Under the pieces are notes generated by a model. The model did not search any database. It worked only from the letters and a program-made list of their open reading frames with translations, and was not told the origin of the DNA. This document shows positions 1-5,944 of a DNA stretch of 9,470 bases, piece after piece. Each line of letters opens with the position of its first letter. Position 1 is the first letter of the stretch. Source of the DNA: Pseudomonadota bacterium (lineage in GTDB: Bacteria > Pseudomonadota > Gammaproteobacteria > Burkholderiales > Rhodocyclaceae); NCBI GenBank assembly GCA_009778425.1, contig WRJU01000187.1:1-9470 (forward strand). The letters run 5' to 3'. The translations under genes were made by a program, and so were the position numbers.

Positions 1-195
1 CGCGGCAGCCGCGAGTACAATCTCGCTCTCGGCCAGAAGCGCGCTGAAGCCGTGCGCCGCGCCTTGAGGCTACAGGGCGCGAACGACGTACAGATCGAAG
101 CGGTCAGCCTGGGCAAGGAACATCCGCGCTGCACAACCTCCACGGAAACGTGCTACGCTGAAAACCGTCGTGGCGACTTTGTCTATTTAAGGTAA
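1..195 (+). CDS. pal: Pal, peptidoglycan-associated lipoprotein (3' end only)
   Basis: This is the last 64 codons of an OmpA-like peptidoglycan-binding domain; the lipoprotein signal and the first part lie off the left edge. Visible signatures are RGSREYNLALGQKRAEAV near the start, corresponding to the helix that binds diaminopimelate in Pal/OmpA domains, and YAENRRGDFVY close to the end, the family's NRR motif. Pal anchors the outer membrane to peptidoglycan and works with TolA/TolB during cell constriction. Two cysteines (codons at 130 and 151) six residues apart lie just before the NRR motif and could form a disulfide; from memory, C-x6-C before NRR is a known variant of the domain. The stop lies 3 bases before cpoB, the usual tol-pal operon end, which separates Pal from other OmpA-like proteins. 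Confidence 0.9.
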   Translation, partial: RGSREYNLALGQKRAEAVRRALRLQGANDVQIEAVSLGKEHPRCTTSTETCYAENRRGDFVYLR

Positions 196-198
196 GCA

Positions 199-915
199 AT
201 GAAACATCTCCTGTCCCTGGCGGCTTTTGCCGCGCTTTTCCTGGCCGGGCCCGCGCAAGCGGGCCTGTTCGATGATGCAGAAGCCCGCCAGCAGATCAAC
301 AACATGAAACAGGAGATCAATGGCCGGCTCGAAACCCTCAGCAATGCCCAATTCGAGCTGTCCAACCAAAACGAGGAAATGCGCGCCGAGCTTGCCCGCT
401 TGCGCGGTCAGGTCGAGGTTCTGCTCAACGAAATCGAGTCGCTCAAGAACCGGCAGCGCGACTTTTACATCGACCTCGACAACCGGATGCGCCAGTATGA
501 AACGAACGCCCAAAACGCTGCAGCGGCTCAAGCGGAACGTGCAAGCAGCGGCAGCTACGAGGCGGCACTCGACTTCCTGAAAGAAGGCCGAGCCTCTGAG
601 GCTCTCGCTGAGCTCAATACCTTCATCGACAACCATCCGGACAGCGACAACTTGCCCGAAGCCCATTTCTGGGCCGGAACCGCTGCCTTGCAGACCAAAA
701 ACATTGCTGCTGCCAACAAACACTTCAACACCGTGCTTGGACGCTGGCCCAAAAACGCGGTCGCACCCGATGCCATGCTGGGCCTGGCCAATGGACAGCT
801 TGCCATCAATGACCGGCGCAATGCCCAGAAGACACTGCAATCCCTGATCGACCGCTATCCTTCATCCAACGCGGCCAAGACAGCCAAGCAACATCTCGCC
901 TCTTCGGCGCGTTGA
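199..915 (+). CDS. cpoB: CpoB (YbgF), Tol-Pal-associated periplasmic TPR protein
   Basis: A protein of 238 residues. Residues 1-21 form a signal peptide ending in AQA, so the mature protein probably starts at G22. Residues about 25-115 are rich in heptad-like E/L/N/R repeats (for example EEMRAELARLRGQVEVLL), matching the N-terminal coiled coil that trimerises CpoB. Residues about 118-236 hold three TPR-like repeats: SYEAALDFLKEGRASEAL, then AHFWAGTAALQTKNIAAA, then AMLGLANGQLAINDRRNA. In Escherichia coli CpoB binds TolA and tunes PBP1B so that peptidoglycan synthesis and outer-membrane constriction stay coupled. The start at 199 is supported by AAGG at 189-192, which overlaps the pal stop. 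Length and position after pal are typical. Confidence is high. Confidence 0.94.
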   Translation: MKHLLSLAAFAALFLAGPAQAGLFDDAEARQQINNMKQEINGRLETLSNAQFELSNQNEEMRAELARLRGQVEVLLNEIESLKNRQRDFYIDLDNRMRQYETNAQNAAAAQAERASSGSYEAALDFLKEGRASEALAELNTFIDNHPDSDNLPEAHFWAGTAALQTKNIAAANKHFNTVLGRWPKNAVAPDAMLGLANGQLAINDRRNAQKTLQSLIDRYPSSNAAKTAKQHLASSAR

Positions 916-918
916 ACG

Positions 919-1575
919 ATGCCCACAGGGCAGGACCGGAGACTGCGCGTTTCCGAAATTTTCGCCTCCTTGCAGGGGGAATCGACACGAGCGGGCTTGC
1001 CCACGGTGTTCGTGCGCCTGACCGGCTGCCCCTTGCGTTGCCTCTGGTGCGATACCAAATACGCCTACCAAGGCGGAGAAGAGCTCGACCTGGAAACGAT
1101 ACTCGACGACGTCGCCGGGCATGCGCTGCACTACGTCTGCGTGACAGGCGGCGAGCCACTCGCCCAGGCGAACTGTCCGGCCTTGCTCACCGCCCTGTGC
1201 GATGCCGGTTATTCGGTCTCGCTTGAGACCTGCGGCGCGCTCGACATTGGCGGCATCGACCCGAGAGTCTCCCGTATCGTCGATCTCAAGGCCCCCGGCT
1301 CGGGCGAATGCGAGCGCAACCGCTTTGAGAACATTGCACTCCTGAACGCGCAGGATGAAATAAAAATCATCATCGCCGACGAAGACGACTACCTGTGGGC
1401 GCAGCAGCAACTCTCTTCCCTGCGCCTGACGGAGCGCTGCCCGGTACTGTTTGCACCAGCCGCCGGTCGGCTCGAACCCGTGCGCCTGGCCGAATGGATC
1501 GTGCGCGACCGCCTCCCGGTACGCTTCCAGCTTCAGTTGCATAGGGTGTTGTGGAAAAACACCAGAGGGCGTTAG
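919..1575 (+). CDS. queE: QueE, 7-carboxy-7-deazaguanine synthase
   Basis: A radical SAM enzyme of 218 residues that converts 6-carboxy-tetrahydropterin to 7-carboxy-7-deazaguanine, the ring-contraction step of queuosine (preQ0) biosynthesis. The cluster-binding cysteines are C37, C41 and C44 in TGCPLRCLWCDTKY, the CxxxCxxC pattern that holds the [4Fe-4S] cluster. The SAM-contact motif GGEP is at 77-80. The start FASLQGEST (15-23) and the end RFQLQLHRVLW are characteristic of QueE and distinguish it from anaerobic ribonucleotide-reductase activases. The ATG at 919 follows the cpoB stop after 3 bases and has no clear ribosome-binding site of its own, so translation is probably coupled to cpoB. 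The product feeds QueC, encoded next. Confidence 0.95.
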   Translation: MPTGQDRRLRVSEIFASLQGESTRAGLPTVFVRLTGCPLRCLWCDTKYAYQGGEELDLETILDDVAGHALHYVCVTGGEPLAQANCPALLTALCDAGYSVSLETCGALDIGGIDPRVSRIVDLKAPGSGECERNRFENIALLNAQDEIKIIIADEDDYLWAQQQLSSLRLTERCPVLFAPAAGRLEPVRLAEWIVRDRLPVRFQLQLHRVLWKNTRGR

Positions 1576-1582
1576 CCGCATC

Positions 1583-2272
1583 ATGCTGACCCCGCCACGC
1601 GCCGTCATCCTGCTCTCAGGGGGGCTCGATTCCGCGACCTGCCTCGCGCTTGCCCGGCAGCAAGGTTTCGAGTGCCACGCCCTGTCGGTCGCCTATGGGC
1701 AACGCCACGCCGCCGAAATTACCGCCGCGTGCCGCATCGCCGCCGCGCTGGGCGCGCATAAGCATCGTCTGGCGCAGGTCGATCTCGGCCAATTCGGCGG
1801 TTCCGCGCTCACCGACCCCGCCATCGCCATCCCGGAAGACCGTGAAGGCGGCGGCATTCCCATTACCTACGTCCCCGCCCGCAATACCGTCATGCTGTCG
1901 ATGGCGCTGGCCTGGGCCGAGGCGCTTGGCGCATGCGACATTTTCATCGGGGTCAACGCCGTGGATTATTCCGGCTATCCCGATTGCAGGCCGGAATTCA
2001 TCGCGGCTTTCCAGATGATGGCCCGGCTCGCTACCAAGGCAGGCATCGAAGGCCGTCCGCTGTCCATCCACGCGCCACTGATTGAACTTTCCAAAGCTGA
2101 AATCATCCTCCAGGGAACCGCCCTGGGAGTTGATTACGGCTTGACCGTATCATGCTACCAGGCAGATGACGAGGGACGAGCCTGCGGTCATTGCGACGCA
2201 TGCCGCTTGCGCCGCGCCGGTTTCATGGCCGCGAATATCGCCGACCCAACCAGGTATCGCACCTTTTCTTAG
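1583..2272 (+). CDS. queC: QueC, 7-cyano-7-deazaguanine synthase
   Basis: A cytoplasmic ATP-dependent enzyme of 229 residues that turns 7-carboxy-7-deazaguanine into preQ0, the step after QueE. The PP-loop that binds ATP is SGGLDS at residues 12-17, and ITYVPARNTVML (94-105) and VNAVDYSGYPDCRPEF (134-139 covers its core) are family signatures. Four C-terminal cysteines, C191, C201, C204 and C207, form the zinc site (C-x9-C-x2-C-x2-C). The open frame extends upstream to 1451 inside queE, but the product there does not resemble QueC; the ATG at 1583 puts the first strand (RAVILLSGG) at the normal distance from the N-terminus. AGAGGG at 1564-1569 is a somewhat distant ribosome-binding site. Queuosine genes are complete here for two steps, but queD is not adjacent. 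Confidence 0.95.
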   Translation: MLTPPRAVILLSGGLDSATCLALARQQGFECHALSVAYGQRHAAEITAACRIAAALGAHKHRLAQVDLGQFGGSALTDPAIAIPEDREGGGIPITYVPARNTVMLSMALAWAEALGACDIFIGVNAVDYSGYPDCRPEFIAAFQMMARLATKAGIEGRPLSIHAPLIELSKAEIILQGTALGVDYGLTVSCYQADDEGRACGHCDACRLRRAGFMAANIADPTRYRTFS

Positions 2273-2291
2273 GGAGATGCGGCATAAACCA

Positions 2292-2317
2292 GTCCAGGTT
2301 ATTGGACGCCCCCCCCC
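2292..2317 (+). terminator. Possible weak terminator after queC (hairpin plus C-run)
   Basis: GTCCA at 2292-2296 can pair with TGGAC at 2303-2307, with one inner G-U pair possible, leaving a four-base loop. It is followed by nine C and then TTT instead of the U-tract of an intrinsic terminator, so it is not a standard terminator. It sits 20 bases after the queC stop, where the operon should end. A C-rich stretch could assist Rho instead. Low confidence. Confidence 0.2.
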
Positions 2318-2354
2318 TTTGAACTTCGACGCCTTCAATGATTCGTTCTTGCAT

Positions 2355-2377
2355 TTGTTAACTATATTGCATAACAA
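2355..2377. repeat. AT-rich inverted repeat, candidate operator
   Basis: TTGTTA (2355-2360) is matched by its exact reverse complement TAACAA (2372-2377) across an 11-base spacer, which contains the -10-like hexamer TATATT (2363-2368). A symmetrical site over a possible promoter element is the layout of a repressor or activator site. Six-base arms are short enough to arise by chance in AT-rich DNA, so this is only a candidate. Confidence 0.22.
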
Positions 2378-2430
2378 CTTAAAACTGAAGTACGCTGTGA
2401 CTTGCTACCAAAAAAAGAATACCAGTCGAG

Positions 2431-2444
2431 GGTAGAGTTCTACC
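2431..2444. repeat. Short perfect hairpin GGTAGA-GT-TCTACC
   Basis: Two exactly complementary six-base arms are separated by only two bases. The loop is too tight for a strong RNA hairpin and no T-run follows, so a protein-binding palindrome or a chance feature is more likely than a terminator. It lies 20 bases upstream of the IS3 orfA relic and could be part of the original element's leader. Confidence 0.25.
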
Positions 2445-2463
2445 AACAGATGTGGAAAGAGGT

Positions 2464-2526
2464 ATGAAGAAGAGCAGGTTCTCGGAAGGTCAAACCATCG
2501 GTTCCTTGATGTAGACCGAGCGAAAA
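2464..2526 (+). mobile_element. Relic of an IS3-family orfA (transposase helix-turn-helix protein), N-terminus only
   Basis: From the ATG at 2464 the reading frame gives MKKSRFSEGQTIGSLM, then a TAG stop at 2512-2514, then TERKL. Intact IS3-family OrfA proteins commonly begin MKKSRFTEEQIIG followed by a short hydrophobic stretch and an acidic-Ala segment, so the first 13 or so residues match closely and the frame after the stop keeps a trace of the same segment. An AAAGAGG ribosome-binding site (2456-2462) still sits just before the ATG. No helix-turn-helix, orfB or DDE transposase follows; resemblance ends near 2526. This is a dead fragment. The family match is from memory of the consensus and is short, so it needs an alignment to confirm. 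Confidence 0.6.
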
Positions 2527-2567
2527 CTGATCAGAACAACTTATCGCGAAATAGGCAATGAAAATGC

Positions 2568-2573
2568 GGGAGA
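2568..2573 (+). promoter_or_regulatory. Ribosome-binding site of the FIST gene
   Basis: GGGAGA ends six bases before the ATG at 2580, a good Shine-Dalgarno match at normal spacing. It decides the start, since no in-frame ATG lies upstream: the codon just before the ATG region is followed by a TAATG arrangement in which the leader frame ends. Confidence 0.6.
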
Positions 2574-2579
2574 AAAATA

Positions 2580-3737
2580 ATGTGTAAACAACAAGTCCAA
2601 ATATGTTTTTTGCCGCAGATTGAAGCAATAGAACTGGAAAACACTTTGCAACAAATGCAGATACATTCTCCACATTTAGGAGTTTTTGCTTTTCTTCCAG
2701 AAGCACAAAAAAATCGGCTCGACATCATACAAGCGACATGTCAGAAACTTTCCATACCACTTATTGGAGCCATTCCCCCGGCTTTGCTCAAGGATAATGA
2801 TTTTAATACGGAGGGGATACTGTTGATCGGGTTTGAAGAAATGCCATACTTTTCGTTATTGGAAAATTTATCCACTGACCCTGACGAAGTACAACAAAAA
2901 ACAGACGAGATTATCGCCAATATTCATCAACAACTCGGTAGCAGCTCCGATCTAACATTGTTTATGGTTTTTGACGCAGTCTTACCGAATATCGGAACAT
3001 TACTCGACAATATTTATCTACAACTCGCTAACCGTGTGCATTATGCTGGAATAAATGTCGGCAGTGAAACATTCCAGCCGATGCCATGTCTTTTCGACGC
3101 AGAAAAAATAGTCAGCAATGGATTGCTGTTGATCTTATTGCAGAACAATAAGGGCGCCATCCTCGAACACGGGTATCATGCTCCAAAAAAGGTTGTCTAT
3201 GCGACGTCGACAGAAAACAACTGCATTTCACAAATCGATTGGCGTCCGGCTTTCAAGGTTTATCAAGAACTCATTATGGCGCAATACGGTATCGAAATAA
3301 ATCGTGATAATTTTTATGAACTTGCCGTCCATTATCCATTTGGTATCGTGCGCGCCAATCATCACGTTGTTGTGCGTATTCCAGTCATGTTAGCCGATGA
3401 CGATTCCTTGTATTGTATTGGTGAAGTTCCAGCAAACTCGGTGATAACGCTACTCGAAAGACCTTCAGTAGATAGTGGTGAAACATTGAAAGTTCTACAT
3501 GAAGGATTAACCGATATGAATGGAAGCACTGCAGATAAAGAATTATTACTTTTTTATTGCGCCGGACGACGTTTACATCTAGGAATAGATGTAGCAAAGG
3601 AAGAACTCAAAGAGTTTAAATCACTCACCCAAGCTACGCTAGTCGTCGGAGCGTTATCGCTCGGTGAAATCGGTAGCTCAACACTGCATGGTTATCCTCT
3701 ATTTCAAAATGCTACCTTGGTTGCACTTCAATGTTAA
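2580..3737 (+). CDS. FIST-domain sensory protein (FIST_N plus FIST_C)
   Basis: A soluble protein of 385 residues with no signal peptide or membrane segment. Residues about 20-205 fit the FIST N domain (AGINVGSETFQP at 156-167 and GAILEHGYHAPKKVV at 192-206), and about 215-375 the FIST C domain (WRPAFKVYQELI at 221-232, VHYPFGIVR at 250-258, GALSLGEIGS at 357-366, and FQNATLVAL near the end). FIST proteins are intracellular sensory proteins usually encoded beside histidine kinases or cyclic-di-GMP enzymes. One branch, NosP, binds haem and senses nitric oxide; whether this protein belongs there cannot be read from the sequence, although several histidines (H154, H200, H251, H261, H262) are available as ligands. 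The next gene is a GGDEF/EAL protein 8 bases downstream, which is the expected partner. Codon use is AT-rich, unlike queC and purA. Confidence 0.85.
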   Translation: MCKQQVQICFLPQIEAIELENTLQQMQIHSPHLGVFAFLPEAQKNRLDIIQATCQKLSIPLIGAIPPALLKDNDFNTEGILLIGFEEMPYFSLLENLSTDPDEVQQKTDEIIANIHQQLGSSSDLTLFMVFDAVLPNIGTLLDNIYLQLANRVHYAGINVGSETFQPMPCLFDAEKIVSNGLLLILLQNNKGAILEHGYHAPKKVVYATSTENNCISQIDWRPAFKVYQELIMAQYGIEINRDNFYELAVHYPFGIVRANHHVVVRIPVMLADDDSLYCIGEVPANSVITLLERPSVDSGETLKVLHEGLTDMNGSTADKELLLFYCAGRRLHLGIDVAKEELKEFKSLTQATLVVGALSLGEIGSSTLHGYPLFQNATLVALQC

Positions 3738-3740
3738 AGG
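3736..3740 (+). promoter_or_regulatory. Ribosome-binding site that favours the start at 3746
   Basis: AAAGG spans the FIST stop codon and ends five bases before the ATG at 3746. The earlier in-frame ATG at 3731 has no purine-rich sequence before it. This points to 3746 as the true start and to translational coupling with the FIST gene, because the ribosome finishing FIST covers this site. Confidence 0.5.
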
Positions 3741-3745
3741 GCTTG

Positions 3746-5926
3746 ATGAAGCGCGACGATATTCTGCCTGTACTTTACGATCTTTCTGTAACCATCGGTA
3801 GAGAAACCAAGCTAAAGCCCTTATTGACTCGCTTTTTACAGCGGTTGCTCTATCATACTTCATACGCCTGCGGATTTATCTGTTTGGACATAGAATCCTG
3901 CAACGCAAACGATGAATTAACAGCATACAAGATTGATGCCGCAGTCGGCGATTTCGAGATAATCAGTTTGATCGGCAAAACGATGGTACTGCCGTGCAAA
4001 CTGATACATGGAATCTATGACCAGGAAAACGAACAGCCTTCTTTATTGCAAAAACTCCCTTTTTCGTATTATCAAGATTTTTTACGACTTCCTATTGAAA
4101 ATATAGGGGTTATTATTTTATTATCATTTAAACGACCTGAAACAAATCTTCCGTTACAAATAGTTTTTCAACCTATTCTTGCTCATCTGGCCAAAGCGAT
4201 AAAACTATGTCGTGTTAACGAAGCGTATACAGACGAATTGCTTCATCACCGATTATTGCTATCGAAAGTATTCGACAGCAGTTATTCAGGCGTGGCCATT
4301 GCTGACGCAGATGGTCTCACTATAGAAGTTAATCCTGCCTTCACCCGACTCACAGGATACAATAAAGATGAATTCGTCGGCACGAAGCCGCAAAATCTGC
4401 TAAACATCATTGAAGACCAAGAATTCGCCAAGAATATCTGGAATTTATTGAAAAGTAAAAACCACTGGGAAGGCGAGGCATGGATACGCCGTAAGGGCGG
4501 CGAATTATTTCCCGTATGGCAGTTAGTCAACTCAATTCTCGGAGATAACGGAAAAGCGACTAATTATGTTTCGATATTCTCCGATATAAGTGAGCAAAAA
4601 AAAGCCGAAACGAAAATTCATCAACTTGTTTATTTTGACACATTGACCGAATTGCCAAACCGACGGCTTTTGATCGACAAACTCAGACAAGCAATGACTA
4701 TCGTTGCACGAACAAAAAATCATGGAGCAGTGCTCTTTATTGATCTAGACGACTTTAAGACACTGAACGATACGAAAGGGCATTGGGTTGGTGACTTATT
4801 ATTGATCGAAGTGGCAAAGCGTTTATCAGCAAGTGTTCGTAAAGCGGACATCGTTTCACGTCTGGGCGGTGACGAATTTGTAGTCGTTCTCCAGAATTTG
4901 GGCAAAGACGCAACTGAAGCAGCAAAACAAGCGGAATACATCGCAGAAAAAATACGAAAAGCATTATCGGGAAAATACGTTCTCGGAAAATACGAGTCGA
5001 ACAGCACACCAAGTATCGGTATCGCGCTTTTTCAGGGCGAGAATCAATCTGTCGATATTGTGTTGAAACACGCTGACACTGCGATGTATCAGTCCAAGAG
5101 AGCTGGACGCAACACGATCCGATTTTTCGATAAAGAGATGCAAACTCTATTGGAAGAGCGGCAGCGATTGGCAGATGATTTAGAGCAGGTTATCGAAAAA
5201 AATGAACTCATTCTTTATTTCCAAAAACAAGTCACTAATGATAACCATCTGATCGGTGCTGAAGTTTTATTACGCTGGAAACACCCAAAACGTGGCCTAA
5301 TCGCACCAGGAAATTTTATCCCATTAGCCGAAGAAACGGGAAAAATCATCTCCATCGGAATGTGGGTTTTAAAACAAGCCTGTCTACAGCTCAAGACTTG
5401 GGAATCATCACCACAAATGAAAAATTTGACGCTCGCCGTTAATGTCAGTGCCAAACAATTCCGTATACCGGATTTTGTCGATCAAGTACAGGGCATTCTA
5501 CTTGAAACCAAAGCCAACCCATCGAATTTGAAACTTGAATTAACTGAAAGCACGATTTTGGAAAATGTTGAAGACGCAATCCTGAAGATGAACCAATTGA
5601 AGCAATATGGAATCAGTTTTTCGATGGACGACTTTGGTACAGGCTACTCTTCGTTGCAATACCTGAAACTATTGCCTCTAAAACAACTGAAAATCGACCA
5701 AGGGTTTGTTCGCGACCTGAGCATTTCATCGAACGATGCAGTCATCGTACAAACGATCATTGCGATGACAAAAGCAATGAAACTGGAAGTCATCGCTGAG
5801 GGTGTCGAAACTGAAGCACAGCGTGATTTTCTGGAAATTCATGGCTGCCATAACTTTCAGGGCTACCTGTTCGGCAAGCCCGTTCCGATTGAAGAATTCG
5901 AGCGCAATTGCCAGATTCAGCACTAA
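3746..5926 (+). CDS. GAF-like/PAS/GGDEF/EAL cyclic-di-GMP synthase-phosphodiesterase
   Basis: A cytoplasmic protein of 726 residues (731 if the ATG at 3731 is used). Residues 1-165 resemble a GAF sensor domain; 172-290 form a PAS domain (FDSSYSG at 176, TGY-x-DEF-x-G, ending DISEQKKAE at 280); 292-455 are GGDEF; 475-720 are EAL. The cyclase signature is intact: RLGGDEF with GGDEF at 374-378, and the product-inhibition site RKAD at 365-368 lies exactly five residues before it. The phosphodiesterase motifs are also present: EVLLRW at 506-511 (EVL instead of EAL), NVSAKQF, ELTEST, DDFGTGYSS at 628-636, KIDQGFV, AEGVET and QGYLFGKP. So both halves look capable of activity; which one dominates cannot be told. 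No membrane segment is seen, so signals probably come through GAF, PAS or the FIST partner. Very AT-rich codons mark it as foreign to the flanks. Confidence 0.92.
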   Translation: MKRDDILPVLYDLSVTIGRETKLKPLLTRFLQRLLYHTSYACGFICLDIESCNANDELTAYKIDAAVGDFEIISLIGKTMVLPCKLIHGIYDQENEQPSLLQKLPFSYYQDFLRLPIENIGVIILLSFKRPETNLPLQIVFQPILAHLAKAIKLCRVNEAYTDELLHHRLLLSKVFDSSYSGVAIADADGLTIEVNPAFTRLTGYNKDEFVGTKPQNLLNIIEDQEFAKNIWNLLKSKNHWEGEAWIRRKGGELFPVWQLVNSILGDNGKATNYVSIFSDISEQKKAETKIHQLVYFDTLTELPNRRLLIDKLRQAMTIVARTKNHGAVLFIDLDDFKTLNDTKGHWVGDLLLIEVAKRLSASVRKADIVSRLGGDEFVVVLQNLGKDATEAAKQAEYIAEKIRKALSGKYVLGKYESNSTPSIGIALFQGENQSVDIVLKHADTAMYQSKRAGRNTIRFFDKEMQTLLEERQRLADDLEQVIEKNELILYFQKQVTNDNHLIGAEVLLRWKHPKRGLIAPGNFIPLAEETGKIISIGMWVLKQACLQLKTWESSPQMKNLTLAVNVSAKQFRIPDFVDQVQGILLETKANPSNLKLELTESTILENVEDAILKMNQLKQYGISFSMDDFGTGYSSLQYLKLLPLKQLKIDQGFVRDLSISSNDAVIVQTIIAMTKAMKLEVIAEGVETEAQRDFLEIHGCHNFQGYLFGKPVPIEEFERNCQIQH

Positions 5927-5944
5927 ACTCAATACACAACGAGC

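Larger units (their letters stand above)
2273..2579. other. Intergenic junction between queC and the FIST gene
   Basis: No intact gene is seen in these 307 bases. The first 45 or so bases resemble the GC-rich flank; from about 2320 the DNA becomes AT-rich. It contains, in order: a weak hairpin (2292-2307) followed by nine C at 2309-2317; an AT-rich inverted repeat (2355-2377); a small perfect hairpin (2431-2444); a decayed IS3-family orfA start (2464-2526); and a ribosome-binding site for the FIST gene (2568-2573). I found no convincing sigma-70 promoter: TATATT at 2363-2368 resembles a -10 box, but no good -35 box lies at the right distance. Confidence 0.6.

Noticed and set aside
187..840. 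Long minus-strand open frame of 217 residues opposite cpoB
   Set aside because: It is a shadow of the GC-rich cpoB gene; its translation shows no domain pattern, while the plus strand has signal peptide, coiled coil and TPRs.
1451..1582. Extended queC start at 1451
   Set aside because: This adds 44 residues that overlap queE in another frame and do not look like QueC; the ATG at 1583 gives the normal N-terminus.
862..1608. Minus-strand open frame of 248 residues opposite queE
   Set aside because: It overlaps queE, which has an unmistakable radical SAM motif; the antisense product resembles nothing I know.
2166..2435. Plus-strand open frame of 89 residues spanning the end of queC and the intergenic region
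   Set aside because: It overlaps queC out of frame, has no recognisable ribosome-binding site and crosses the composition change.
2527..2534. Eight-base palindrome CTGATCAG upstream of the FIST gene
   Set aside because: Palindromes of this length are common by chance and the flanking bases do not extend the symmetry. It is not an FNR-type site (TTGAT-N4-ATCAA).
2273..2579. Riboswitch, tRNA gene or CRISPR in the intergenic region
   Set aside because: I looked for a preQ1-type riboswitch, a cloverleaf and repeated spacers and saw none; only short inverted repeats are present.
2440..2706. Minus-strand open frame of 88 residues over the leader and the FIST start
   Set aside because: It overlaps both the IS3 relic and the FIST gene and shows no domain; I treat it as chance.
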